Shown: positions 46,126 to 54,966, numbered from the stretch's first letter. The stretch: DNA of 64,000 nucleotides from Streptomyces sp. CB01580 (GCF_001905795.1 NZ_LIXJ01000003.1:310001-374000); one strand, 5' to 3'. The notes: generated from the letters alone by a model not told the origin. Translations and numbers: made by a program.

Positions 46126-47265
46126 TCAGGCGGCCGGTACTCCCGAGGTGTCGATGATCTGGCGGATGGCCCGGCCCGAGGCCAGCTCCTCCAGCGCCTC
46201 GTTGATGCCGGTCAGCGGCAACGTGCCGGTGTGCATCCGCTCCACCGGCATCAGACCCGCCCGCCACAGGTCCAGGAACCGGGGGATGTCGCGGCGCGGA
46301 ACCGCGTCGCCCATGTACGAACCGATCAGGGACTTGCCCTCGCCCGCGAACGCCAGCGCCGGGACCTCCAGCGTCCGGCCGGGGGCCGGCAGGCCCACCG
46401 AGACGACCCTGCCGCCCCGGGCCACGGCCGTCAGGCACTCGGCCATCACCTTCGGGCTGCCCACCGCCTCGACCGCCACCTCGGCACCGCCGGAGGTGAG
46501 TTCGCGGATCGCCTCGACCGCCCCGTCGGGGGCGAACGCGTGCGACGCGCCCAGCTGGAGGGCCAGTTGACGCTTCTCCGGAACCGGGTCGACCGCGACG
46601 ACCGGGTACGCGCCCGCCGCGCGGGCCCCCAGCACGGCGGACAGGCCCACCCCGCCCAGGCCGTAGACCACCGTCGACTGCCCGGGGCGCAGGGCCGCCG
46701 TGTTGATGGCGGCCCCGGCGCCGGTCAGGACCGCGCAGCCGAACATCGACGCCACCGTGAACGGGACGTCCCGGGGTATCGGCACCACCGACTCCTGGGC
46801 CACCACCGCGTGTTCGGAGAACGCGGAGACGCCCAGCTGGTGGTGGACGCGGGCGCCCGACGCGTCGGTCAGCAGCGACGGTCCGTGCAGCAGCGCCCCC
46901 GTCCCGTTCGCCGCCGCCGCGCGCTCGCACAGGGCGGGCCGCCCTGCCGCGCAGTCGGCGCAGAATCCGCAGCTCGGCACGAAGACCAGTGCCACGTGGT
47001 CGCCGGGGGAGACCCGGCCGACGCCCGGACCGGTCTCCTCCACGACGCCCACCGCCTCGTGACCGAGCGCCATCGGCAGCGGGCGCACCCGGTCGCCGTT
47101 GACCACCGAGAGGTCCGAGTGGCAGAGCGAGGCGGCCGCGATCCGCACCAGCACCTCGCCCTCGCGCGGCGCGCCCAGCTCCAGCTCCTCCACCTCCACC
47201 GGGCGGGTCGTGGCATAGGGGCGGGCCGTCGACACCCCGCGCAGTACCGCCGCGCGGGTCCTCAT
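46126..47265 (-). CDS. Zinc-dependent alcohol dehydrogenase (MDR family)
   Basis: 379 residues. Catalytic zinc ligands are Cys in ASLCHSDLSV and His in ALGHEAVGVVEETG. The structural-zinc loop is CGFCADCAAGRPALC (C-x2-C-x2-C-x7-C). The NAD-binding turn is VYGLGGVGLSAVLGARAAGA, with Asp in VVAVDPVPEKR favouring NAD. It resembles class III-like or aryl/alkyl alcohol dehydrogenases. Its start overlaps the ABM gene's end by four bases, making it the last gene of the glycerol operon. It could oxidise an alcohol or aldehyde released from a glycerol ether or ester. Confidence 0.88.
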   Translation of the reverse strand: MRTRAAVLRGVSTARPYATTRPVEVEELELGAPREGEVLVRIAAASLCHSDLSVVNGDRVRPLPMALGHEAVGVVEETGPGVGRVSPGDHVALVFVPSCGFCADCAAGRPALCERAAAANGTGALLHGPSLLTDASGARVHHQLGVSAFSEHAVVAQESVVPIPRDVPFTVASMFGCAVLTGAGAAINTAALRPGQSTVVYGLGGVGLSAVLGARAAGAYPVVAVDPVPEKRQLALQLGASHAFAPDGAVEAIRELTSGGAEVAVEAVGSPKVMAECLTAVARGGRVVSVGLPAPGRTLEVPALAFAGEGKSLIGSYMGDAVPRRDIPRFLDLWRAGLMPVERMHTGTLPLTGINEALEELASGRAIRQIIDTSGVPAA

Positions 47266-47564
47266 GCCCGGGTCTCCGGACGCGGGGCGCAGCGCAGCAC
47301 GTCGCGGCTCTCCAGCAGCGGGACGACCTCGCCGAGCACGATCCGCTGGAAGTGCGGGGTGGCGCAGTGGGCGGTGAAGTCGGCCTCGGAGGCGTACTCC
47401 TCGTACAGCACGATCGCCCGCGGGTCCTCGGTGCCCTGGTGGACCCGGTAGGCGAGGTTGCCCGGCTCCCGGCGGGAGGCGGCGGCCATGGCGTCAAGGA
47501 GGGGGAGGACGGTGTTCTCCTCGCCCTCCTTGGTGCGGTAGCGGGCGACGACGACGTAGGTCAT
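47262..47564 (-). CDS. Antibiotic biosynthesis monooxygenase (ABM) domain protein
   Basis: 100 residues with the dimeric ferredoxin-like ABM fold: TYVVVARYRTKEGEENTVLP, SRREPGNLAYRVHQGTEDPR, IVLYEEYASEADFTAHCATP HFQ. Members are cofactorless monooxygenases, quinol oxidases or small regulators; sequence alone does not say which. It starts 7 bases after the GlpP-like gene and overlaps the alcohol dehydrogenase gene, so all three are cotranscribed. Confidence 0.84.
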   Translation of the reverse strand: MTYVVVARYRTKEGEENTVLPLLDAMAAASRREPGNLAYRVHQGTEDPRAIVLYEEYASEADFTAHCATPHFQRIVLGEVVPLLESRDVLRCAPRPETRA

Positions 47565-47571
47565 GCGGGTT

Positions 47572-48234
47572 TCACTCCTGGGGTGGTGCGGTGGGCCTCT
47601 TCAGGGCGGCGGACGGGACCGGCGGCAATTGGTCCCGGCGCAGGTGCCAGAGGCGGGGGTCGGACGTGGCGGCGGCGACGGACCCGAGGGCCAGCGCCAG
47701 CGCCACGTCGGCGGGGGTCTCCACGAAGCCCGCGGCGATCGACGGGGACATCGCGCGCTGCGCCTGCGCGCTCATCCGGGCGACGATCGGGGCGGGCATG
47801 ATCTCGACCAGGTCCGGCGCCCCGCGCGAGATCGCGTCCGTGGAGCGGCGCAGATTGGACCGGTCGGTGACGAACACCTTCATCATCGTCAGCAGGCCGA
47901 GCGCGCGGCCCTTCTCTATGAGCGAGAGCCGGGTGCTGACCACGCCGTGGGCGCCCATGTTCTTGATGAACTCCAGCGCGCCCCGGTCCTGGGCCAGGCC
48001 GGGGCTGCTGTCGACGTTCACGAACACGGTCTTCCCCGCCCGGCCCAGCGCCGGTACGACCTGGGGCAGTTGGCCCACCGCGAGCGACGCGACGATGCAC
48101 ACCCGGGACGGCGCGGTCAGGAACTGGCGCAGCGGCTGGGTGCCGACGACCGACGCGACGACCGGGACCTCGGCGAGCGCGGAGGCGAGCCGGGGGTCGA
48201 GCGCGGCGGCGGACCGGGACGGGGAAGGGTTCAT
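47572..48234 (-). CDS. glpP: GlpP-family glycerol-3-phosphate-responsive antiterminator
   Basis: 220 residues. Family features are ALAEVPVVASVVGTQPLRQF, VCIVASLAVGQLPQVV, KTVFVNVDSSPGLAQDRGAL, GAHGVVSTRLSLIEKGRALG and PDLVEIMPAPIVARMS. In Bacillus, GlpP binds glycerol 3-phosphate and then leader RNA to prevent early termination of the glp genes. Here it is embedded in the middle of a glycerol operon rather than at its front. About 30 residues at the C-terminus exceed the usual length. A hairpin followed by a U tract in the operon leader is a candidate target. Confidence 0.86.
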   Translation of the reverse strand: MNPSPSRSAAALDPRLASALAEVPVVASVVGTQPLRQFLTAPSRVCIVASLAVGQLPQVVPALGRAGKTVFVNVDSSPGLAQDRGALEFIKNMGAHGVVSTRLSLIEKGRALGLLTMMKVFVTDRSNLRRSTDAISRGAPDLVEIMPAPIVARMSAQAQRAMSPSIAAGFVETPADVALALALGSVAAATSDPRLWHLRRDQLPPVPSAALKRPTAPPQE

Positions 48235-48276
48235 GGCAAGGACCTGCCTGGGAGGGAGGGTTCGTGGCGGCTGGGC

Positions 48277-49830
48277 TCAGCTCAGCGGGGACGTACCGAA
48301 TCGGCTGGGAAGGCCCAGTTTGCCAGGGTTGAGAATGCCCTTCGGGTCCAGGGCGTTCTTCACCGCGACGAAGGCCGCGAAGCCCGCGCCGAGGGCGTCC
48401 GGCACGTAGGGGCCGCGCAGCAGACCGCAGCCGTGGTGGTGGCTGATCGCCGCCGCGTGCTTGATGAGCACGGCGTTGGCGGCGTCCCACACCGAGCGGT
48501 ACCAGTCGCGGCGTGCCTCGGGCGCCACGTCCCCGCGCAGCGAGAAGTAGACGCAGGCGCCGTCGGTGTAGGCGTGCGACTGGTGGGCGGAGGCGGCCAG
48601 GGTGCCGTCCACCGCCTGGATCGCGGCGACCACCTCGTCGTAGATCACCGGCAGGTCGGTCCAGGACGCGGCCATCTCCAGGGTGTCGGCGACGAAGCCC
48701 GGCCCGGGCTTGAAGCCGTCGGCGGACTTGCCGACCAGCATCCGCTCGTCCAGCCAGCGCTCGAAGACGGCCTGGCTGTCCAGCTCGGGGCCGTACTCCT
48801 CGCAGACCTCCTTGGCGACCTTGATCGAGGCGTCGACGATCGCCGGGTCGCCCTCGTCCGCGATCAGCAGGAGGTTGGTTCCCGAGTGGCCGAAGTGGGT
48901 GCCCGACTCCAGCTCGTCGTACAGGCGCAGGACGGCCGGGGTGGCGCCGCGCTGCATGATCCGGCGGCAGGCGTCCAGGCCCTCCGCGAAGGTCTTGAAG
49001 CCGTACGCGGCGGCGGAGGCGTACTCGGGCAGCGGGTGGACCCGCAGCCGGGCCGAGACGATGACGCCGAGGGTGCCCTCGGAGCCGACGAACAGCTGGC
49101 GCAGGTCCGGGCCGACCGCGGCACGGGCGTAGTCGCCGTAGGTGGCGCGGGTGCCGTCCGCGTGCACGACGTCGACGCCGACGACCATGTCCTCGATCTT
49201 GCCGTAGCGGGTGGAGAGCTGGCCGGCGCCGCGGCAGGCGATCCAGCCGCCGACGGTGGAGACGGCGAACGCGGAGGGCCAGTGGCCGGTGGTGACGCCG
49301 TACTCCTCCTGGAGCTGCTTCTCGAAGAGGTCCCCGAACATGCCGGACTGGACGTCCACGACGTTCGACCCGGCGTCGAAGCCGACGATCCGGTTCAGCC
49401 CGCACAGGTCCAGGACGACACCGCCGAAGACGGGCAGAGCGGCGCCCGTGACGTTGGAGCGGCCCGCCGACGGGGTGACCGGGACGCCGGCCTCGTGGCA
49501 GATCCGCAGCACGGCCGCGACCTGGTCGGCGTCGACCGCCTCGACGACCACGGCATCGGGCGTCGCCGGACGGCCCTCGGTCTCGCCGATCATCGAACCG
49601 GCCCACCAGTCGCGGGTCCGGGTGACGACCTCCTCGCGGGAGGTGTGCACCGCGTGCGCGGCCTCGCGCAGCGCCTCGACCACGGCCTCGGGGACCTCGA
49701 CCGGGTCCGCCTGGAGCGCGGCCCCGCCGTCGCCGATCGGGGTGTTGCGTGCCCACTTCGCGAAGCTGGGGGCGCCGACGGTGTAGTCGCCCCGGTTGAA
49801 CGGATGGGTGATGGTCTGACGGCTGATCAT
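48277..49830 (-). CDS. FAD-binding oxidase resembling alkyldihydroxyacetonephosphate synthase (AGPS-like)
   Basis: 517 residues. The PCMH/FAD_binding_4 domain spans about 90-270, with VPVTPSAGRSNVTGAALP (flavin pyrophosphate loop), GHWPSAFAVSTVGGWIACRG and LFVGSEGTLGVIVSARLRVH. The C-terminal half ends with ISHHHGCGLLRGPYV; a His-His-His there is the active-site signature of alkylglycerone-phosphate synthases. DPKGILNPGKLG closes the flavin site. It overlaps glpD by four bases. A role in making or cleaving ether-linked glycerol or DHAP derivatives is inferred from the HHH motif and operon. Confidence 0.82.
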   Translation of the reverse strand: MISRQTITHPFNRGDYTVGAPSFAKWARNTPIGDGGAALQADPVEVPEAVVEALREAAHAVHTSREEVVTRTRDWWAGSMIGETEGRPATPDAVVVEAVDADQVAAVLRICHEAGVPVTPSAGRSNVTGAALPVFGGVVLDLCGLNRIVGFDAGSNVVDVQSGMFGDLFEKQLQEEYGVTTGHWPSAFAVSTVGGWIACRGAGQLSTRYGKIEDMVVGVDVVHADGTRATYGDYARAAVGPDLRQLFVGSEGTLGVIVSARLRVHPLPEYASAAAYGFKTFAEGLDACRRIMQRGATPAVLRLYDELESGTHFGHSGTNLLLIADEGDPAIVDASIKVAKEVCEEYGPELDSQAVFERWLDERMLVGKSADGFKPGPGFVADTLEMAASWTDLPVIYDEVVAAIQAVDGTLAASAHQSHAYTDGACVYFSLRGDVAPEARRDWYRSVWDAANAVLIKHAAAISHHHGCGLLRGPYVPDALGAGFAAFVAVKNALDPKGILNPGKLGLPSRFGTSPLS

Positions 49831-51500
49831 GCTGCTGCCCCTTCGAGGAGTACGGACTTTTCGTGACGGACGGCTGCGAGGTACTCGGCGACCGAGCGCT
49901 CGACCTCCGCCTCCGTGAGGTTGAGTTCGCGGCCGAGGATCGCGCCGACGGCCTCGGCGGCGTCCGCCGACGCGTCCCGGGCGAACAGCCGGGCGCGGGT
50001 GCGGCGGGAGAGGACGTCGTCGACCGAACGGGCCAGCTCGGCGCGGGCCGCGTAGACGACCTCCGCCTTGGTGTACGGGAGTCCCGCGACCACCGGCTCG
50101 GCCAGCGACGGGTCGTCCTGGATGAGGTCGCCGACGAACCGGGCCTCGGTGCCGAAGCGTTCGCCCAGGTGCGCGGCGATGCCGCCGGACGCGGCGACGG
50201 CCTCGGAGTCGTAACCGGCGCCGCCCAGGAGCGGGAGGTCGGCGGTGCGGCTCTTCGCCCTGCGGCCGAGGACGGTCATCACCTTGTCGATGACGAGTTC
50301 GCCCATGTGCCGGCTGGTGGTGAGCTTGCCGCCGGTCACCGTCACCATGCCGGTGCGGCCGACGGTGATGTGGTGGTCGCGGCGCATGTCGAGGGTGGCG
50401 CCCTCCTTGCCGCCGACCAGCGGACGCAGACCGCCGATGGAACCGACCACGTCGTCCGGGGTGAGCTTCCCCTCGAAGGCGGTGTTGGCGCCCTCCAGCA
50501 GGAAGTCCATCTCCCGGCGGGTGCAGTGCACGTCGTCCGCGGAGCCCTGGTAGTCCTCGTCGGTGGTGCCCAGGACGACACTGTTGCCCCAGCGGGTGCA
50601 GGTCGCGCGGCGGGCCCGGCCGGGGATCGGCACGGTGACCGTGCAGTTGATCCGCACCTTGTCCCACGGGACCACGATGTGGACGCCCTTGGCGGGCCGG
50701 ACCTGCGGCCTGTGGCCCTCGTCGGCCTTCGCGTCGAGCTCGTCGGTCCACACCCCGGTGGCATTGACGACGGCCCGCGCGCGGATGTCGAGGGTGTCGC
50801 CGTCCGCCGTGACCCGGGCGCCGGACACCTTGCCCATCTGCATCAGCAGGCCCTCGGCCTTCGCACCGTTGAGGACCGTCGCGCCGAGCGCGGCGGCGGT
50901 GCGGACGATGGTGAGGACGAGCCGGGCGTCGTCGGTGCGGGCGTCGAAGTACATCAGCCCGCCCTTGAGGTTCTCCGCGCGCAGCGTCGGCGCCTGCGCG
51001 AGGACCTCGGGCACGGTGAGCCGCTGGTGGAGCTTGCCGATCCGCCAGCCGCCGACCAGGTCGTACGTCCACAGCAGGCCCTCGAAGCCCTTGGCGAGGC
51101 GGGCGTCGAAGATGCCCTCCTTCTCCAGGATCGGGAAGAGGAACGGCAGCCGGTGCACCAGGTGCGGGGCGTTCTTGCGGAAGCGGTGGCGCTCCAGGAG
51201 CGAGTGGCGGACCAGGTTGACGTTGCCCTGCTCGATGTAGCGCAGGCCGCCGTGCACCATCTTCGACGACTTCGACGACGTGCCGGAGGCGAAGTCGTCC
51301 TTCTCGATCAGCGCCGCGCGCAGTCCGCGCGAGACCGCGTCCAGCACGGCGTACGCCCCGGTGATACCGCCGCCGATGACGAGCACGTCGTACGTGTCGT
51401 CGGCCAGCCGGCGCTTGAGGGCCGCCCGGTCGAGCAGCAGGGGCGTTCGGCGGGTCGCCGCGGCGTTCCGCCGCGGTTTCCGGGCGGGCATGGTGATCAC
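49827..51500 (-). CDS. glpD: Aerobic glycerol-3-phosphate dehydrogenase
   Basis: 557 residues. The dinucleotide fold YDVLVIGGGITGAYAVLD is near residue 37, then ALIEKDDFASGTSSKSSKMV and HGGLRYIEQGNVNLV, both GlpD signatures. GGLMYFDARTDDARLV and RAVVNATGVWTDEL follow, and a helical C-terminal DAO_C domain ends the protein. It oxidises glycerol 3-phosphate to DHAP at the membrane, reducing quinone. GTG 51500 is chosen because CAGGAG lies 8 bases upstream; ATG 51491 is too far. It starts 75 bases after glpK. Confidence 0.94.
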   Translation of the reverse strand: MITMPARKPRRNAAATRRTPLLLDRAALKRRLADDTYDVLVIGGGITGAYAVLDAVSRGLRAALIEKDDFASGTSSKSSKMVHGGLRYIEQGNVNLVRHSLLERHRFRKNAPHLVHRLPFLFPILEKEGIFDARLAKGFEGLLWTYDLVGGWRIGKLHQRLTVPEVLAQAPTLRAENLKGGLMYFDARTDDARLVLTIVRTAAALGATVLNGAKAEGLLMQMGKVSGARVTADGDTLDIRARAVVNATGVWTDELDAKADEGHRPQVRPAKGVHIVVPWDKVRINCTVTVPIPGRARRATCTRWGNSVVLGTTDEDYQGSADDVHCTRREMDFLLEGANTAFEGKLTPDDVVGSIGGLRPLVGGKEGATLDMRRDHHITVGRTGMVTVTGGKLTTSRHMGELVIDKVMTVLGRRAKSRTADLPLLGGAGYDSEAVAASGGIAAHLGERFGTEARFVGDLIQDDPSLAEPVVAGLPYTKAEVVYAARAELARSVDDVLSRRTRARLFARDASADAAEAVGAILGRELNLTEAEVERSVAEYLAAVRHEKSVLLEGAAA

Positions 51501-51575
51501 GACATCAACTCCTGGTGTTTCGGTACGGCGGCCGCGTCGTCGGGGGACGGGCCGCCGGTGCGACGGCCGGGGCCG

Positions 51576-53138
51576 TCAGTGGGGGGTGGACGTGTTGAGG
51601 GGGCGCAGCGCCGGGTCGCCGAGATGCGCGATCAGCACCTCACGCCAGGCGCCCCGCTGCTCGGCGCGTTCGGCCGCCGGGAGCGACGGCTCGAAGACGC
51701 GGCCGCGCGGCTGCGCCTCGACGATCTCTTCGAGGGAGGACCACAGGCCGCGGGCGACCCCGGCCAGATAGGCGGTGCCGCGCAGGCTGGCGGTCGCGGA
51801 GTCGGAGACCCGTTCCAGCGGCAGACCGGTCAGGTCGGCCTGGATCCGCATCAGCGGGTCGCTGCCGGAGACGCCGCCGCCGACCCGGAGCCGGGTGAAC
51901 GGGGTGCCCATGGTGTCGGCGACCCCGTCGATCAGGTCGCACACCGAGTGCGCGATCCCGTCGAGCACGGCGCGGGCGAGATCGGCGCGGGTGGTGGCGA
52001 GGGTGAGCCCGGTGAGGGCGGCGGTGGCCTCCGGGTGCCAGACCGGCGTACGGACCCCGGCGAGCGCCGGGACGAAACGCGGGGTGCGGCCCGGCCGGGT
52101 GGGGACCCGGCCCGCCTCCTCACCGAGCTCCTTCGGCGACGCGAACAGGCCCAGGTCGTCGCAGAGCCAGCGCAGTGCCGAACCCGCCGTGGAGGTATAC
52201 GCCTCCAGGCTGTAGTGGCTGGTGCCGCCCTGCCGCCGGCCGGGCTGGGCGAGCACCCCGGAGATGTCCGGCCGGGGCAGGGCGGGCGTGGTGCCGGTCG
52301 CCGCGTCGACGAACGCACCGGTCCCGTACACGCACATGCCCTGCCCGGCGGCGAGCCCGCCGAGCGCGACGAGCGCGGCGTGCTGGTCGCCCATGGAGGC
52401 GGCCAGCGGGAGGGCGACGCCGAGGGCGGAGGGGTCGGTGGTGCCGAAACCGGCATCGTCGGAGCGGAGCTCCGGCAGCAGGTCGAGGGGGAAGCCGAGC
52501 CGGCCGATCCACTCCTCGTCCCAGGCGTGCCGCTCCAGCAGGTAGCCGCCGGTGGAGGCGGCGTTGGTCGGAGTGGTGGCGTGCACCGCGCCGCCGGTCA
52601 GCCGCCAGATCAGCCAGGTGTCGACGGTGCCGAAGAGCAGCCGTCCGGCCCGGTGCGCCCCGGCCACCTCCGGGTGCTCGGCGATCTGCCGGGCGGCCCA
52701 GAGGAACGGGGAACGGGCGCCGACCGGCCGGCCCTGCCGGGCCAGCAGCGCGGCGTCCCACTCCGCCTCGTACGCGGTGAGCTCCTGCGCGTACCTCCGG
52801 TCCTGCCACACCACCGCGGGCAGCAACGGCCGCCCGGTGACCCGGTCCCACAGCATGGCCGTGGCCCGCTGAGTGGACAGCGCGACCGCGGTGACCTCGA
52901 TGCCCTCCTCACGGGCCCGGTCGACGGCCCGGCGCGCCACCTCGACGGTGGCGGTCCAGATCTCCATCGGGTCCTGCTCGACGGAGAGGTCGTCCGGGTG
53001 GCCGACCGCGATCGACCGGTAGAACACCTCGTGGGCGGCGCCCGAGTCGAGGACGACTCCGGCCCGGGTGCCCGTGGTGCCCTCGTCGATGGACAGCACA
53101 CCGCGCCGTGGGGCGGCGCCGGGGAACGTCTGCGTCAT
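51576..53138 (-). CDS. glpK: FGGY-family glycerol kinase
   Basis: 520 residues. The N-terminal ATPase fold opens GVLSIDEGTTGTRAGVVLD (family: DQGTTSSRA), with AVALSTQRATAMLWDRVTGR and WQDRR as the substrate-side elements. The C-terminal domain has MGDQHAALVALGGLAAGQGM and YGTGAFVDAATG. It phosphorylates glycerol to glycerol 3-phosphate. DQHAAL replaces the usual DQQAAL of E. coli GlpK, and the sequence is distant enough that a related polyol cannot be excluded. The operon context supports glycerol. Confidence 0.86.
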   Translation of the reverse strand: MTQTFPGAAPRRGVLSIDEGTTGTRAGVVLDSGAAHEVFYRSIAVGHPDDLSVEQDPMEIWTATVEVARRAVDRAREEGIEVTAVALSTQRATAMLWDRVTGRPLLPAVVWQDRRYAQELTAYEAEWDAALLARQGRPVGARSPFLWAARQIAEHPEVAGAHRAGRLLFGTVDTWLIWRLTGGAVHATTPTNAASTGGYLLERHAWDEEWIGRLGFPLDLLPELRSDDAGFGTTDPSALGVALPLAASMGDQHAALVALGGLAAGQGMCVYGTGAFVDAATGTTPALPRPDISGVLAQPGRRQGGTSHYSLEAYTSTAGSALRWLCDDLGLFASPKELGEEAGRVPTRPGRTPRFVPALAGVRTPVWHPEATAALTGLTLATTRADLARAVLDGIAHSVCDLIDGVADTMGTPFTRLRVGGGVSGSDPLMRIQADLTGLPLERVSDSATASLRGTAYLAGVARGLWSSLEEIVEAQPRGRVFEPSLPAAERAEQRGAWREVLIAHLGDPALRPLNTSTPH

Positions 53139-53191
53139 TGCAGCCCTTTCGTTGCGGGCATCGCGAGCGAGCCGTGCGGAGGAGCGGAGGA

Positions 53192-53209
53192 GGGGAGGGG
53201 AGGGGAGGG
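53192..53209 (+). repeat. G-quadruplex-type (GGGGA)n tract between transporter and glpK
   Basis: GGGGAGGGGAGGGGAGGG lies in the 82-base gap between the two genes. The G-rich strand is opposite to the coding strand, so the transcript carries the C-rich complement. It extends leftward as diverged GGAG units from 53178. Confidence 0.85.
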
Positions 53210-53220
53210 TGTGCGGCGGA

Positions 53221-54657
53221 TCAGCGCGCGGCCATGGACCGGGCCGGTCGCGCGGCGGTGTCGTGGTCCTGTCCTGCGACCTCGTCGGGCGAGGCGGCCT
53301 TCGTCGGGTCCCACTTGATCACCAGACAGGTGATCATTCCGAGCAGCGGCACGACGGACAGCGCCAGGAAGGTGTCGGCGAGCCCGAGCGATTCCTTGAT
53401 CTGCGGGAACACGTACAGCCCGACCACACTGCCGAAGCTGCCGACCATGCCGGTGACACCGGTGCCCAGCGCGCGCACGTCACTGCTGTACGAGAGCGCC
53501 GCGATGGACTTGCCGTTGGCGCCGGGGCCCGCCGAGTGGCACAGGATGAACAGGACCGGCAGCAGGAACGCCACGGCCGTGGGCACCTTCTCGAAGGTCA
53601 GCCCCATCGCCACCAGGGCCACGAAGACACCGGCGAAACCGGCGGCGGAGCTGAGCCGCAGTCCGAGGCGGCGACCGAAGTACGCGGACAGCAGCCCGCC
53701 CGCGATGCCGAAGGCGTTGAACACCATCGACCCGATGGTGGCCTTCTCGAAGCTCTCGCCGAAGATCGCCAGGCTGATCAGCGGGAGGTACCAGCCGACC
53801 GCGAAGTACTGCATCGACTGCCCGAGCGAGATCACCGAGGAGAGGACCGTCCGGGGCAGGTACGCGCCCTTGAACAGCAGCCCGGCCTGCCGGAAACCGA
53901 TGGCGGGTGCCTCGGCGGCGGTGCGGGTCGCCGCGTCGGGTTCACCGGCGACGGCCTCGATCCCGTAGATCCGGTCCAGGTTGGCGACGGACTCCTCCAG
54001 CCTCCCCTTGCTGGCCAGCCAGGTGGGGCTCTCCTTGAGCATCAGCGCCTGGCCCAGCAGCAGCACGGCGGCGACGATCGCGGCCGAGCCGACCGACCAG
54101 CGCCAGATGTCCGCGCCGACGTCCAGATGGAAGAAGAGCAGGGCCAGCGCCAGGTTGCTGGTGGTGGCGACGTACCAGACGGCCTGCCACAGGTTGAGCC
54201 GGCCGCCCAGCTTCGCGGGCGTGTACTCGGCGAGCAGCGCCATGGCCACCGCGAAGTCGATGCCGTACGCGACACCCACCAGGACCCGGCCGAGCCAGAC
54301 GACGGTGAAGTCACCGGCGAACGCGGCGAGCAGGGCCCCGGCGATCGCGAACACCTTGGCGATGAGCAGCGGGGGAACGCGGCCGATCCGGGTGGCGAGC
54401 CAGCCGCCCACCGGATTGAAGATGATCGCCAGGGCCGGAGCGGTGGCCGTGAGGATCGAGACCTGGGTGCTCGTGAGCTCCATCTGGGTCGTCATCGGCC
54501 CCAGGCCCGCGCTCAGCGCGGCGTTGGAGTAGGCGTCGAGGAACAGGCCGCCGAACACCAGGAACCAGATGATCTGCGCCCGGCCGGTGATCTTTCCCAG
54601 CCCATCGATGAGCGCAACGACGTCGGCGACGCCTTTGACGCTCGGACGTTGTGCCAT
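53221..54657 (-). CDS. MFS metabolite:proton symporter, probable glycerol-derivative uptake
   Basis: 478 residues with 12 membrane spans. Sugar-porter-like features are GGLFLDAYSNAALSAGLGPM, GGWLATRIGRVPPLLIAK (motif A, GR between spans 2 and 3), GRVLVGVAYGIDFAVAMALL, and the cytoplasmic PTWLASKGRLEESVANLDRI. It is the first gene of the operon and has a leader of about 100-150 bases. ATG 54657 is chosen because AAGGCGG lies upstream and N-terminal alignment fits. The substrate, perhaps glycerol, glycerol phosphate or a glycerol ether, is inferred from context only. Confidence 0.84.
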   Translation of the reverse strand: MAQRPSVKGVADVVALIDGLGKITGRAQIIWFLVFGGLFLDAYSNAALSAGLGPMTTQMELTSTQVSILTATAPALAIIFNPVGGWLATRIGRVPPLLIAKVFAIAGALLAAFAGDFTVVWLGRVLVGVAYGIDFAVAMALLAEYTPAKLGGRLNLWQAVWYVATTSNLALALLFFHLDVGADIWRWSVGSAAIVAAVLLLGQALMLKESPTWLASKGRLEESVANLDRIYGIEAVAGEPDAATRTAAEAPAIGFRQAGLLFKGAYLPRTVLSSVISLGQSMQYFAVGWYLPLISLAIFGESFEKATIGSMVFNAFGIAGGLLSAYFGRRLGLRLSSAAGFAGVFVALVAMGLTFEKVPTAVAFLLPVLFILCHSAGPGANGKSIAALSYSSDVRALGTGVTGMVGSFGSVVGLYVFPQIKESLGLADTFLALSVVPLLGMITCLVIKWDPTKAASPDEVAGQDHDTAARPARSMAAR

Positions 54658-54751
54658 GAGTCCGCCTTCGAGGAAGACCCGTCGGCGGCACGGGGAGCAC
54701 AGAAACAGGCATGACGAAGCCACCGACAGGTGGTCTGTGTCTGTGCCTGTC

Positions 54752-54775
54752 AAAACACTGCGGAAAGCGCCGCAG
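54752..54775 (-). promoter_or_regulatory. Attenuator-like hairpin in the glycerol operon leader
   Basis: Read on the minus strand, a 6-bp G-C stem (54775-54770 with 54763-54758, extendable by three G-U pairs) with loop CGCTTT is followed by TGTTTTG. This is the shape of an intrinsic terminator, 95-118 bases before the first start codon. With a GlpP-type antiterminator in the operon, it is a candidate for glycerol-3-phosphate-dependent readthrough. Confidence 0.48.
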
Positions 54776-54792
54776 CACGTGAACTGCTGGAA

Positions 54793-54807
54793 CTACCTAC
54801 TAGGCAG
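54793..54807 (-). promoter_or_regulatory. Near-palindromic operator candidate upstream of the glycerol operon
   Basis: CTACCTACTAGGCAG is symmetrical around C54800 with one mismatched pair. It lies just upstream of the leader hairpin, where a repressor could block transcription. No binding protein can be named. Confidence 0.42.
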
Positions 54808-54906
54808 TGAGGTTAAGAACGCGCCGGGAGAAACGTCAAGGGTTTCGGCCAGGTTACCGAAAAGTGACGGAAGCCCCGGGCCCCGACCGGTGGCCGGAAG
54901 CGGAGA

Positions 54907-54945
54907 CCGGTGCGCCCCGACCGGACCGGGCCGGGGGCGCACCGG
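54907..54945 (-). terminator. Terminator of the secreted amidase gene
   Basis: A perfect 12-bp stem (54907-54918 with 54934-54945) and 15-nt loop lie just past the amidase stop codon at 54967. Confidence 0.75.
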
Positions 54946-54966
54946 GAACCGGCCGCGCGGAGTTCG

